64,000 nt of DNA from Thermoplasmata archaeon. Its GTDB lineage: Archaea; Thermoplasmatota; Thermoplasmata; Methanomassiliicoccales; Methanomethylophilaceae. Both the position numbers and the translations under genes were made by a program. The notes below the pieces were generated by a model that saw nothing but the letters and a program-made list of their open reading frames with translations, did no database searches and had not been told where the DNA came from. Positions 1 to 8,222 of the stretch are shown in pieces. Location of the stretch: positions 103,487 through 167,486 of the forward strand of contig SUTB01000004.1 of assembly GCA_015063125.1 (NCBI GenBank), given 5' to 3'. The number at the start of each line of letters is the position of its first letter. Within the stretch, counting starts at the first letter, position 1.

Positions 1-188
1 AGACCGTAGATTGGGATGATGGTGGAGACCGCTGATGCGGGTGCTATTCCGAGTCCGGACACCCAATACGTATCCACGAACTGATTGACCTCTACGATGG
101 CCAATGCGATCAGGAATGGAAGAATCATGTTACGGATTGCGGCCTTAGGCTCACCCAACATCCTCTGGAGGTCTGTTTCAGCCGTCAT
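1..188 (-). CDS. MATE-family multidrug/Na+ efflux transporter, N-terminal part (runs off window)
   Basis: Reading the minus strand from an ATG at 188 gives 62 codons without a stop up to the window edge. The protein starts with a short polar stretch ending in GEPKAAI, then a hydrophobic helix and the segment QFVDTYWVSGLG. In MATE exporters the first helix typically ends in a 'D..fvg.lG' pattern and such a short amphipathic start is usual, so the family call rests on that similarity. The product would be a 12-helix membrane antiporter that exports organic cations or drugs using an ion gradient. Only the 5' end is present, so substrate and subfamily cannot be judged. It is separated from the metal ATPase gene by 95 bases holding that gene's terminator. 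Confidence 0.6.
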   Translation of the reverse strand, partial: MTAETDLQRMLGEPKAAIRNMILPFLIALAIVEVNQFVDTYWVSGLGIAPASAVSTIIPIYG

Positions 189-259
189 TCCGATCTTATT
201 CCTCTACCTTGGCTCAGTATTTAAATTAATACCATTTGATTTTTGATAATACTAAAAAT

Positions 260-274
260 CCCGGGTCCCCCGGG
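260..274 (-). terminator. Hairpin terminator of the P-type ATPase gene
   Basis: A perfect 6-bp stem (CCCGGG, 260-265 with 269-274) with a 3-base loop lies 10 bases beyond the stop codon of the minus-strand ATPase gene. On the minus strand it is followed by a short T-rich stretch (ATTTTTAGT), as in intrinsic-type terminators. Confidence 0.5.
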
Positions 275-283
275 AGATTGGTT

Positions 284-2206
284 TCAGCGTCTCTTGTACC
301 TAAGGGCGCGGGCGGAGTTCAGAACCGCAACGATCATGACTCCGACATCTGCGATGATGGCCAGCCACATGTTCACGATTCCCACCGCTGATAGTCCGAG
401 GAACAGGAACTTGATGAGCAATGTACCTACGATGTTCTCGTGGATGATCTTCATGGCCTTGCGGGAGATTCCCATGGCGGTAGCGACCTTCCTCGGGTCG
501 TCGTCCATGATTACAACGTCGGACGCCTCGATGGCTGCATCGGATCCAATGGCACCCATGGTGATTCCGATATCCGCTCTGACCAGCGACGGTGCATCGT
601 TGATTCCGTCGCCTACGAACGCGACCTTGGCGCTGGTGTCCTTCATGATCTTCTCGAGATGCTCGAGCTTGTCACCGGGGAGAAGCTGGCTGTGGACTAC
701 GTCCAGACCGATGTCTCCCGCCACCTTCTGGGCTACAGCATCGGTATCGCCGGTGAGCATGACGGTCTTCTTTATGCCTGCGGCCTTCAGATCCCTCATC
801 GCCTCTGGTGATTCAGGTTTGATCACATCAGAGATCGTAATGGATCCCGCATATTTGCCGTCCAACGCGACATAGACGGTGGTGCCTATCATGGGGACCT
901 CCTCGAACGTGAGGTTGAGCATCTCCATGAGTCTCTTGTTTCCGACCGCGACGGATACACCGTCGACCTTGGCGACTACTCCCTTTCCGGGGATGTCCTC
1001 CACATCGGTCACCCTTGAACGGTCGATATCCGCACCGTGGGCACGGACTAGACTCGCTGCTATCGGGTGAGGCGATGACGACTCCGCTGCCGCGGCCATC
1101 TCGATCAGCCTCTCGCGGGGCACCTCATCGCTAATGACATCGGTTACCTCGAAAACACCCTGGGTGAGGGTTCCCGTCTTGTCGAAGACGACGGTCTCCA
1201 CATCGGAAAGCATCTCGAGGAAGTTCGATCCCTTTATCAGGATGCCTTCCCTGCTGGCTCCGCCGAGACCGGCGAAGAATCCGAGTGGGATGCTGATGAC
1301 CAGAGCGCAGGGGCAGCTGATGACCAGGAAGGTCAATGCACGGTAGATCCAATCCGCGTAGTTGGTGTCGAGAAGCTCGATTCCCGTGAGGAAGAACAGG
1401 GCCGTCGGTATGACTGACAGCAGAAGTGCAGCTGCCACGACGAACGGGGTGTAAACCTTGGCGAACCTGGTGATGAATGCTTCAGATTCCGATTTCCTGC
1501 TGCTGGCGTTCTCCACCATATCGAGGATCTTGGAAACCGTAGACTCGCCGAAGTCCTTGGTGGTCTGAATCTTCAAGACGCCTGAGAGGTTTATGCTTCC
1601 GCTGAGGACCTCGTCGCCGACGATGACATCGCGAGGGATGCTCTCTCCGGTGAGGGCAGAGGTGTTCAGGGACGAGGAACCCTCGATGATGATACCGTCG
1701 ATAGGGATCCTGTCACCGGGCCTAACGACGATGGTGGTTCCGATGGCTACCTCGTCCGGAGAGACCTCGACGAGCTCTCCGTTCTCCTCCACGTAAGCGG
1801 CGTCCGGACGGATCTCCAGAAGCTTGGAGATGCTGGTCCTGCTGCTGTCCACTGCTATGGACTGGAAGAGCTCTCCGATCTGATAGAATATCATGACGGC
1901 GACGGCTTCGTCGTAGTCACCGGTGTAAGTGACTCCGAGGATCATCGCACCTATGGTGGCGACGGCCATGAGGAAATTCTCATCCATCGCCTGACCGTGG
2001 GCTATACCCTTGGCTGCCTTGATCAGGATGTCGTAACCGATGACCAGATACGGGATCAAATACAGTACGAACATCACGTACTTCAGGTTCTCCTCATCCA
2101 CGGGGATGATGTTGAGGTAGGAGCAGAGCGCGAAGATTATGGTCAGCGCCGAGGCTATGATTATCCTGTACAGCATCTTCTTCTGCTTCTTTCTGAGTTG
2201 GACCAA
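284..2206 (-). CDS. Heavy-metal-translocating P1B-type ATPase (Zn/Cd/Pb exporter type)
   Basis: This 640-residue integral membrane pump should expel soft divalent metal ions using ATP. Visible landmarks are paired N-terminal helices, the actuator motif TGES near residue 187, the transmembrane metal site CPC near residue 298, the phosphorylation motif DKTGTLT near 342, the nucleotide-binding SPHP near 380 and the hinge GDGINDAP near 532. The length is typical once the usual N-terminal metal-binding domain is removed; that domain is absent here and is encoded by the separate small gene immediately upstream. The likely start is a TTG with a GGTGAG ribosome-binding site just before it; an internal ATG ten codons later is the alternative. 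Together with the chaperone gene and the divergent ArsR repressor it forms a metal-resistance unit. The CPC motif fits Zn/Cd/Pb or Cu pumps; the ArsR partner favours Zn/Cd. Confidence 0.9.
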   Translation of the reverse strand: MVQLRKKQKKMLYRIIIASALTIIFALCSYLNIIPVDEENLKYVMFVLYLIPYLVIGYDILIKAAKGIAHGQAMDENFLMAVATIGAMILGVTYTGDYDEAVAVMIFYQIGELFQSIAVDSSRTSISKLLEIRPDAAYVEENGELVEVSPDEVAIGTTIVVRPGDRIPIDGIIIEGSSSLNTSALTGESIPRDVIVGDEVLSGSINLSGVLKIQTTKDFGESTVSKILDMVENASSRKSESEAFITRFAKVYTPFVVAAALLLSVIPTALFFLTGIELLDTNYADWIYRALTFLVISCPCALVISIPLGFFAGLGGASREGILIKGSNFLEMLSDVETVVFDKTGTLTQGVFEVTDVISDEVPRERLIEMAAAAESSSPHPIAASLVRAHGADIDRSRVTDVEDIPGKGVVAKVDGVSVAVGNKRLMEMLNLTFEEVPMIGTTVYVALDGKYAGSITISDVIKPESPEAMRDLKAAGIKKTVMLTGDTDAVAQKVAGDIGLDVVHSQLLPGDKLEHLEKIMKDTSAKVAFVGDGINDAPSLVRADIGITMGAIGSDAAIEASDVVIMDDDPRKVATAMGISRKAMKIIHENIVGTLLIKFLFLGLSAVGIVNMWLAIIADVGVMIVAVLNSARALRYKRR

Positions 2207-2236
2207 GGTCTCACCCGTTGATTGTTATGTTAGTGA

Positions 2237-2455
2237 TCAGAATTCGATCTCACAGTCGCTCTCGACTTTCTTGCAGTTCTTGAGGACCTGCTTCATGACT
2301 GCGTCGACATCGGCTCCGTCCTCGAACTCGACGTTCATCTTCTGGAGCACGAAATTGATGGATGCGTCCTTCACACCCTCGGTCTTCTTGGCGGCATCTT
2401 CCATCTTGGTTGCACAGCTTGCACAGTCGACTTCGATCTTGTAGGTCTTTTTCAT
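2237..2455 (-). CDS. Small heavy-metal-associated (HMA) metallochaperone
   Basis: A 72-residue protein with the ferredoxin-like HMA fold. The metal-binding loop reads VDCASCATKM, giving a CxxC site near residues 10-13. It corresponds to the metal-binding domain that many P1B ATPases carry as an N-terminal fusion and that the adjacent ATPase lacks, so it probably hands metal to that pump. I chose the ATG at 2455 because a GGTGACC ribosome-binding site sits directly upstream; a longer reading to 2482 would run into the operator-like palindrome. The ATPase gene begins about 30 bases downstream on the same strand. Confidence 0.8.
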   Translation of the reverse strand: MKKTYKIEVDCASCATKMEDAAKKTEGVKDASINFVLQKMNVEFEDGADVDAVMKQVLKNCKKVESDCEIEF

Positions 2456-2476
2456 TTTGGTCACCTTTGCTTGTTT

Positions 2477-2496
2477 AAACAATTAAGCAATTGTTT
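2477..2496. promoter_or_regulatory. Operator-like inverted repeat between the metal pump operon and its ArsR gene
   Basis: AAACAATT (2477-2484) and AATTGTTT (2489-2496) form a perfect inverted repeat around a 4-base centre, partly overlapping a second palindrome TTGTTTAAACAA (2471-2482). It lies in the divergent promoter region, where an ArsR/SmtB repressor would bind. AT-rich TATA-like stretches follow at about 2513-2524 and 2560-2572. Binding is inferred from position and symmetry only. Confidence 0.5.
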
Positions 2497-2598
2497 AATT
2501 GTATGATTGAACGAATATATAATAACGATTGTAGGAAGATCTGACCAGTATAGTCATTTTTAATATATCTAGGAACAAATCACAACCCTGGTGACATA

Positions 2599-2967
2599 AT
2601 GAACGGGAGCACGCTTCCTCATGACCACGGAGATATCAAAGATATCGACGATTTCAAGACGCTTCTGTCCGAGACCTCCGGGTTCGACGATGTCGCCAAA
2701 CTGCTCTCGAAGATGGTGGACGAGACTAGGATCCGTATATTCTGGCTCCTATGTCATTACGAGGGATGCGTGATCAACATCTCCGCTATATTAGGCATGT
2801 CCAGCCCTGCCGTTTCCCATCACCTTCGCAAGCTCAAGGACGGCGGGCTCATAGAGAGCAGGCGCGAGGGGAAAGAGGTCTACTACAAAGCCGTGGATTC
2901 TCCGGAAGTCAAGTTCCTCCACAAGATGATCGAGGACCTGATGGAGATAACCTGCCCCAAGAAATGA
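2599..2967 (+). CDS. ArsR/SmtB-family metal-responsive repressor
   Basis: A 122-residue winged-helix regulator. Residues about 45-105 carry the ArsR pattern: the helix LSKMVDETRIRIFWLLC, then ISAILGMSSPAVSHHLRKL as the recognition helix and a wing with REGKEVYYKA. A cysteine in HYEGCVIN and the acidic/histidine-rich N-terminus (LPHDHGD) could contribute metal ligands, as in CadC-type sensors. It is transcribed divergently from the metallochaperone and ATPase genes with the palindrome between them, so it most likely represses that operon until metal binds. The start ATG follows GGTGACATA. Metal identity is not settled by the sequence. Confidence 0.85.
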   Translation: MNGSTLPHDHGDIKDIDDFKTLLSETSGFDDVAKLLSKMVDETRIRIFWLLCHYEGCVINISAILGMSSPAVSHHLRKLKDGGLIESRREGKEVYYKAVDSPEVKFLHKMIEDLMEITCPKK

Positions 2968-2981
2968 TCAAATGCTTCGGA

Positions 2982-3782
2982 TCAGCACCAGCAGTCCTTG
3001 CATTCTTCCCTGACGACCGTCACGGGACATGCCGAATTCAAGATGATGCTCTGAGTGACCCCTCCGTGAAGGACGTCACCGGAGCACCTGCTCATGGTAC
3101 CCATTATCACGAGATCGTACATCCCCGACTGAGCGGTGATCGCTTCTGCGGGATCGCCCTCTCCGATCATCATAGTTGGTTCGATGCCTTCTGCCCTGCA
3201 TCTGTCCGCGATATCCTTCAGCAGGGATTCCGCATCCACACCCTCTCCTCTGATTGCGAATACCGTGAGCCTTCCGTTGACCTTCTTGACCGTGGATACG
3301 GCCACATCTATCGCGGCCTCGTTGATGTTGGAAACGGGCATGAGGACTTCCTCTATCCTCCTGGATCCGGATTTTATCGTGATGACGGGACAGTAGCTCT
3401 CCTCGAGCACCTTCTCGACGGTCTTCCCGATGCGTCCCATGCCGCCCTTACCTGTGACGCTGAGGATGATCTGGTCATAGGTCTTTGATAACTTGACGAT
3501 GACCTCCCAGGGAACTCCCTGGACGATCTTGGTCTCGTAATCGACACCTGCATCCTTTGCCCTGGAATCCACCCTGTCGGTGGCCTTCTGTCCCTCGGTC
3601 TGGAGCTCCAGGATCTCATCCACGTTGCCGACGGTCCCGTACTTCATGTTGGAAGAGAAATCTACAACGTTCAGAAACGTCAGCTTGGAGCCGAAGAGCT
3701 TTGCGGAATTGATCGCGACCTCGGTTGCGATATCGGACAGCGGGCTGCCGTCCACAGGGACAAGAATCTTCTCGAATTTCAT
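2982..3782 (-). CDS. Tandem-domain universal stress protein (UspA family)
   Basis: A 266-residue protein made of two UspA-type alpha/beta domains, roughly residues 1-140 and 141-266. The first begins FEKILVPVDGS and ends with the nucleotide-binding pattern GKGGMGRIGKTVEKVL; the second repeats the pattern as GTMSRCSGDVLHGGVTQSI. Family members bind ATP or other nucleotides and help cells survive stress; the exact role is usually unknown. The C-terminus is unusual in ending with closely spaced cysteines (ECKDCWC), which could bind metal or form redox pairs. It is convergent with the ArsR gene and lies downstream of the peroxiredoxin gene on the same strand, suggesting an oxidative/metal stress neighbourhood. 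Confidence 0.85.
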   Translation of the reverse strand: MKFEKILVPVDGSPLSDIATEVAINSAKLFGSKLTFLNVVDFSSNMKYGTVGNVDEILELQTEGQKATDRVDSRAKDAGVDYETKIVQGVPWEVIVKLSKTYDQIILSVTGKGGMGRIGKTVEKVLEESYCPVITIKSGSRRIEEVLMPVSNINEAAIDVAVSTVKKVNGRLTVFAIRGEGVDAESLLKDIADRCRAEGIEPTMMIGEGDPAEAITAQSGMYDLVIMGTMSRCSGDVLHGGVTQSIILNSACPVTVVREECKDCWC

Positions 3783-3907
3783 CTGAACACACCGCAGGGT
3801 ACTGGATGTAAATCCAGTCTGATAACCGTATGACTGCGATATAATTGTAACCGATGCTGGAGAGATCGCAGGCCAGAAAGTATTACTCGAACTTTATCTG
3901 AAAAGGT

Positions 3908-3929
3908 CCAGGGCGGAATACCGCCCTGG
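3908..3929 (-). terminator. Strong hairpin terminator of the peroxiredoxin gene
   Basis: A perfect 9-bp GC-rich stem (CCAGGGCGG 3908-3916 with CCGCCCTGG 3921-3929) with a 4-base AATA loop starts seven bases past the stop codon of the minus-strand peroxiredoxin gene and is followed on that strand by CCTTTTC. Confidence 0.65.
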
Positions 3930-3935
3930 TTTTGA

Positions 3936-4775
3936 TCATGCCTTCTTCTTGGCAGGCGCTTTCTTGACGGGTGCCTTCTTAGCAGGAACCTTCTTTGCCG
4001 GGGCCTTCTTGGCGATTGTCTTCTTGACAGGCTTGTCCTTCTTGAAGCAGAGGAACCAGTCATAGCAGATCTTGTCAGCCTCCTTGGTCTCGACCCTGTC
4101 CTTCGCGGTTCCACAGGATCCAGGTGCGGGGAGGATGACATCGTCTCCGGGTCTCCAGTCTGCAGGGGTTGCGACGTTGTCCTTGTCGGCCTTCTGCAGT
4201 GCGAGGATGACCCTCTTGATCTCATCGAAGTTCCTTCCGAGTGACTGGGGGTAGTAGATCATAGCCCTGATCTTTCCGACGGGGTCGATGAAGAACACGG
4301 CCCTGACAGCCTGTGTCGTGGAGACCTGGGGCTGAATCATTCCGTATTTCTTTGCTACCTCCATCTTGATGTCCTCGATGAGAGGGAACTTGATCTCAAT
4401 ATTCTTCTTGCCGTTCCAGTCGATCTCCTGGATTTTCCTCAGCCAAGCGATGTGCGCATAGATCGAATCAACAGAAAGTCCTACCAGCTGAACGTTGAGG
4501 GCCTCGAACTCCTTCATCATGCTCCCGAAGGTCATGAACTCAGTAGTACATACGGGAGTGAAGTCGGCAGGGTGGGAGAACAGGATGATCCACTTTCCCT
4601 TGAAGTCTCCGGGGAAGTTGATCTCGCCCTGGGTGGTGTTTGCCGTGAAGGCAGGTGCATCGTCCCCGATCATAGGGGGTTTGTTCTTGCAGCATTCGCA
4701 AGTGCATCCGTTGCAGCATTCACATCCAGAGTCGTTGCAGCATTCACATTCTTCATTCTTTGTCTTCTTAGGCAT
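3936..4775 (-). CDS. Peroxiredoxin (Prx6/archaeal AhpC type) with Cys-rich head and Lys/Ala/Pro tail
   Basis: A 279-residue thiol peroxidase that reduces hydrogen peroxide and organic peroxides. The catalytic core spans about residues 31-240, with the peroxidatic cysteine in DFTPVCTTEF (Cys76) and the typical archaeal C-terminal cysteines in GSCGT and KICYDWFLCF. Two additions are odd. Residues 10-29 hold ten cysteines in CxCC/CECC clusters, resembling a metal- or cluster-binding patch. After the core comes a 35-residue tail of AKKAP-type repeats like eukaryotic histone H1 tails. The tail could bind nucleic acid or anionic surfaces. The gene is a single unit with a downstream terminator and about 360 bases of non-coding DNA upstream. 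Confidence 0.9.
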   Translation of the reverse strand: MPKKTKNEECECCNDSGCECCNGCTCECCKNKPPMIGDDAPAFTANTTQGEINFPGDFKGKWIILFSHPADFTPVCTTEFMTFGSMMKEFEALNVQLVGLSVDSIYAHIAWLRKIQEIDWNGKKNIEIKFPLIEDIKMEVAKKYGMIQPQVSTTQAVRAVFFIDPVGKIRAMIYYPQSLGRNFDEIKRVILALQKADKDNVATPADWRPGDDVILPAPGSCGTAKDRVETKEADKICYDWFLCFKKDKPVKKTIAKKAPAKKVPAKKAPVKKAPAKKKA

Positions 4776-5139
4776 AGTTCACCTCTGAAAAAATGAATCA
4801 TTTGTAGATACAAAAAGGGGATTGCCGAAAAACGCATTGTTCAATGACGTTACGGAAAGACCTATTCTTTTCCCGTCCGATCACTTGGATTAGTCCTGTG
4901 GATACAACAATCATCTGTCGTGATGATCGCAAGGATTCGATCCCTTATGTGGATGTATGCGATTGATCGCCCGTTGCAATCTATAGTCATCCTGCCCATG
5001 ATAATCGAATGAGCCAGAATGTGCAATCGGACACTGGTTGTTAGCAACAAAATAATATTATTTTCATTACTAATTTTTTAGTCAAGATTAAATATCACGC
5101 CAGCACCTACATGACTGGATTAAATATCCAAGTGATTCG
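4776..5139. other. Non-coding divergent promoter region
   Basis: This 364-base AT-rich stretch lies between the divergent peroxiredoxin and ABC-importer genes and should hold both promoters. An 11-bp direct repeat GATTAAATATC occurs at 5086-5096 and 5118-5128, close to the importer start codon, and could be a repressor site. A 62-codon reading frame on the minus strand (4862-5050) has no ribosome-binding site or recognisable motif and I do not treat it as a gene. Confidence 0.5.
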
Positions 5140-6570
5140 ATGGACAGAGGACAAATAGCACTCATCACGACCATTGCAGTCATACTAGTCGTAGGTGCAA
5201 TCTTCACTCCCATGGAGGGTGAGGAATCCGCTGTCAAAGAAGAACTGAAGAACGTCCTTGAAAGCAACTACAACGCAGGTGCAGACTATCCTGCGCGCCT
5301 CCTCATTCTGGGGAATGCTGACATGGACAGCGATTTTGATGAGGATGACATAAAGGTCATCGAGATGCTCATCGCCAATGGCTACGATTACATCAAGGAC
5401 TACTTCGCGGACGCCAACTACGACGGCGTGATAGACCAGAATGATATCGATAAGGTCAGGGCGATGATGGACTACGACAACTTCAACGGGATCGCATACT
5501 ACCACGATGTGGACTACAGGATCTCAAGCTATGATATGAGCCGTCCGCTGAATGTCGCCAACATCCTGACGCAGACACTGGAGATGGAATGCATCCTATG
5601 TCCGGAGAACATCGTAGCCACCGACGAGAGATGCTCCTATCAGAGTTCCATGGGGAACTTCTACAAGGAATTCGAGTACGTGATCGACTACGGTCCGGAC
5701 GGAAAGAACGTAGGTAACATAGGATCCCACAAGGCCCTAAATCCCGAGACAATGGCCGCAGTAGCCGCCAAGTACGCCGGCGGGAACCTCACAGTGTGGA
5801 TGAACACCGTCCGCAGCTACAACCTGGACATCGAAATGCTTAGAAGCTCCGGGGTTCAGCTCGTGGCCCTGCCCTCATGGGAGAAGGCCGCCATGGTGAA
5901 CGGAATACTCACCGCGGGCTACCTCTTCCACAAATGGGAAAGAGCGAACGAGTTCGTGGACTGGTATGACAGCATCAAGAACGATATGCTGCAGAAGGCC
6001 GCAGCGCTTGACGATTCGGAAAGGAAAGGCGTCCTGGTGGCATACATCCAGACGACCGATGAGGTCGGTGACGGATACCAGCTCTGCGTCTTCAACGACG
6101 GTTACTACAGGAACATGCTGCAGATAGGGATAGTCGACATCAACAAGATGTACATCGAATACAAAGGGGATGTCCCGCAGGGTTACAAGTACGACATAGC
6201 AGAGCAGGACCTTGTGCAGATCCTCAGCATTTTCGATGTGGACCTCATCGTAGGTCTCTCGTCCGGACCCTACAACATCACCAAGGAGAAATTCCAATCC
6301 GAGTACGACATCCGCATAAAGCAACTGAGGAACTACTCCGAGGGGGACAACACCGAGCTCCTCGAATACGGATGGATCTACGGTACCGGGCCCAACGACC
6401 TTGCATTCCTGGCAAGCGTGGGGAACGTCCTCTACGGATGGGATTACGATGTGGAGGAGATCATCAACAAGAGCCTCGAGTTCCTCGGGATATACGGGGA
6501 CGAAGAACCCGGCCAGTGGAGCTACGATTCCCTCAAGGACACTTTGATACTTTACGATCTGGAAGCTTGA
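5140..6570 (+). CDS. Membrane-anchored ABC-importer substrate-binding protein with dockerin-like domain
   Basis: A 476-residue extracellular binding protein. An N-terminal hydrophobic anchor (about residues 5-22) is followed by two EF-hand-like calcium loops, GNADMDSDFDEDD (58-70) and ADANYDGVIDQND (90-102), each followed by a helix. This is the duplicated layout of a type I dockerin. The remainder (about 125-476) matches the two-lobed binding proteins of iron-siderophore/cobalamin importers (FepB/BtuF class) in its context and general pattern. It is the first gene of an operon with a small membrane protein, an FecCD permease and an ATPase. Its ligand may be a metal chelate, heme or corrinoid; the sequence does not say which. 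A second dockerin-bearing binding protein occurs at 47.2-48.6 kb. Confidence 0.75.
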   Translation: MDRGQIALITTIAVILVVGAIFTPMEGEESAVKEELKNVLESNYNAGADYPARLLILGNADMDSDFDEDDIKVIEMLIANGYDYIKDYFADANYDGVIDQNDIDKVRAMMDYDNFNGIAYYHDVDYRISSYDMSRPLNVANILTQTLEMECILCPENIVATDERCSYQSSMGNFYKEFEYVIDYGPDGKNVGNIGSHKALNPETMAAVAAKYAGGNLTVWMNTVRSYNLDIEMLRSSGVQLVALPSWEKAAMVNGILTAGYLFHKWERANEFVDWYDSIKNDMLQKAAALDDSERKGVLVAYIQTTDEVGDGYQLCVFNDGYYRNMLQIGIVDINKMYIEYKGDVPQGYKYDIAEQDLVQILSIFDVDLIVGLSSGPYNITKEKFQSEYDIRIKQLRNYSEGDNTELLEYGWIYGTGPNDLAFLASVGNVLYGWDYDVEEIINKSLEFLGIYGDEEPGQWSYDSLKDTLILYDLEA

Positions 6571-7062
6571 ATGATGGACATGACAGAAAACAACGACAAT
6601 AACGTGATGCTGACCGTTGCTCTGGTCGCACTTCTCATAGTGGGCTCTGTCATGACATTCATGATCACCGACCTGTGGAAGAACATGACGCCAGACCCTC
6701 ACGACTATTCCTCAGAATATGTTGTGGAGGGATTCTGCTACGGCGAATCCTGCAGCGGTTCAGGCGTACTGGAGTACACACCGGAGAACTCAAATTATTA
6801 CCTCTACCAACTCAGCATAGAATGCTCCTCGGACAACCACTCCGAAGAGCTGAAATTGGGTCTGATTTTCGGCCTGGACGAGAACCCTCTGGATTCCGCC
6901 TACAAATATGTGGGGAAGGAAACCCTGGACAACGTCGAGACCACGGTTTGGAAATACAACGAGAAATCAACTGAATACACGGTTTACATCGGCGAAGCCT
7001 GCAAGCTCATCGCATTCAAGGTGGCATCACAGAACCTGGATCTGAGCGGTACGATCGCTTAA
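6571..7062 (+). CDS. Small membrane-anchored extracellular protein of the importer operon
   Basis: A protein of up to 163 residues that I do not recognise. It has one N-terminal transmembrane segment (about residues 12-33, VMLTVALVALLIVGSV) followed by about 125 extracellular residues with CYGESCSGSG, a third cysteine in IECSS and otherwise beta-rich, polar sequence. The start ATG abuts the stop codon of the binding-protein gene, with other ATGs at 6574 and 6580, and the permease gene follows 13 bases after its stop. This tight packing says it is co-expressed with the importer, perhaps as an accessory ligand-binding or anchoring subunit. TAA stop. Confidence 0.6.
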   Translation: MMDMTENNDNNVMLTVALVALLIVGSVMTFMITDLWKNMTPDPHDYSSEYVVEGFCYGESCSGSGVLEYTPENSNYYLYQLSIECSSDNHSEELKLGLIFGLDENPLDSAYKYVGKETLDNVETTVWKYNEKSTEYTVYIGEACKLIAFKVASQNLDLSGTIA

Positions 7063-7075
7063 GAGAGGATAGGAA

Positions 7076-8221
7076 ATGACCAAGATAAAGTACAGGAATA
7101 TGATCAACAACATCGCCCTGAAACTACGTCTTTCAGGCAATACGATAAGCAAGCTGCGGAGCACTGGAGGACAGTCCGCAAGTGCGATGATAATCGGTCA
7201 ATACCGTGCCTACAAGTACTCCAAGATGCTGATGCTCCTTGCGGTGCTCATCTTCTGTCTGATCTTCTTCGCGGTGGATATTGCCCTCGGACCTTACGAT
7301 CTGGATTTCATCAAGGTCTACCAGCTGATCTTCAGCAGGCTGTTCGACTGGGATCAGGACATGACCACGCCCATGTTAGTCGTATGGAATCTCCGTATGC
7401 CGCGTGTCCTTGAAGCGCTGATCGCAGGAATAGGTCTGGCGATGGCGGGTGCTGCGATGCAGAGCATGATGAAGAATCCTCTCGCGGACCCCTATACCAC
7501 CGGAATTTCCTCAGGAGCCGCGTTGGGTGCCACCCTGGCCATCGTCATGGGCATCACGCTCATCCCCGGGGGACTGGGGACCGTCTTCAACGCATTCGTG
7601 TTCGCGCTCCTCCCCGCAGGATTCATCATCCTGCTTTCTACCGTCCGCAAGCCCTCGCCAGCGATGATCATCCTATCCGGAATCTCGCTGATGTACATCT
7701 TCAATGCCGTGCAGTCCTACATCATGCTCATCGCGAATCCAGATGCCGCAGCCGCGGTATACACCTGGACCGTCGGTTCGCTCAACACAGCGAAATGGGC
7801 GAACATCCCCTATCTGCTCGAGTTCTCGCTCATAGGCGGAATCGTACTCATGTACATGGCAAGGGTGCTGAACACGATGAATTCAGGTGATGCCTACGCC
7901 AAGAGCATAGGTATCAACGTCGAGAGGGCACGCATAATCGTCCTTGTGACGATATCCCTCATCGCCGCAGGAATCGTCTCCTTCACCGGAGTCATCGGAT
8001 TCATAGGTCTGGTCGGACCTCACATCGCACGTATGTTCGTAGGATCGGACAACAAAATCCTGATACCCGCGGCGGGACTGATGGGAGCGGCCGTCATGCT
8101 GCTTGCCGACAGTCTCGTCCAGATCGTCGGAACCAACGTCCCAATAGGAGTCGTCACATCGCTTCTAGGAGGGCCAGTGTTCATGTTCCTCATCCTGAGG
8201 CAGAAGAAGGAGGTCTGGTGA
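7076..8221 (+). CDS. FecCD/BtuC-family ABC importer permease
   Basis: A 381-residue polytopic membrane protein forming the channel of an iron-siderophore, heme or vitamin B12 type importer. After a polar N-terminal extension of about 50 residues come around ten hydrophobic helices. Family signatures include RMPRVLEALIAGIGLAMAGA, the segment NPLADPYTTGIS, and GFIGLVGPHIAR followed by the terminal helices with LLADSLVQ. The extension is longer than usual, so an internal start (for example near residue 50) is possible. The stop codon TGA overlaps the spacing before the ATPase ATG by only a base or two, so the two proteins are translationally coupled. Confidence 0.9.
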   Translation: MTKIKYRNMINNIALKLRLSGNTISKLRSTGGQSASAMIIGQYRAYKYSKMLMLLAVLIFCLIFFAVDIALGPYDLDFIKVYQLIFSRLFDWDQDMTTPMLVVWNLRMPRVLEALIAGIGLAMAGAAMQSMMKNPLADPYTTGISSGAALGATLAIVMGITLIPGGLGTVFNAFVFALLPAGFIILLSTVRKPSPAMIILSGISLMYIFNAVQSYIMLIANPDAAAAVYTWTVGSLNTAKWANIPYLLEFSLIGGIVLMYMARVLNTMNSGDAYAKSIGINVERARIIVLVTISLIAAGIVSFTGVIGFIGLVGPHIARMFVGSDNKILIPAAGLMGAAVMLLADSLVQIVGTNVPIGVVTSLLGGPVFMFLILRQKKEVW

Positions 8222-8222
8222 T

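Noticed and set aside
4862..5050. 62-codon frame in the peroxiredoxin/importer intergenic region
   Set aside because: No ribosome-binding site, no motif, and it occupies the AT-rich promoter region.
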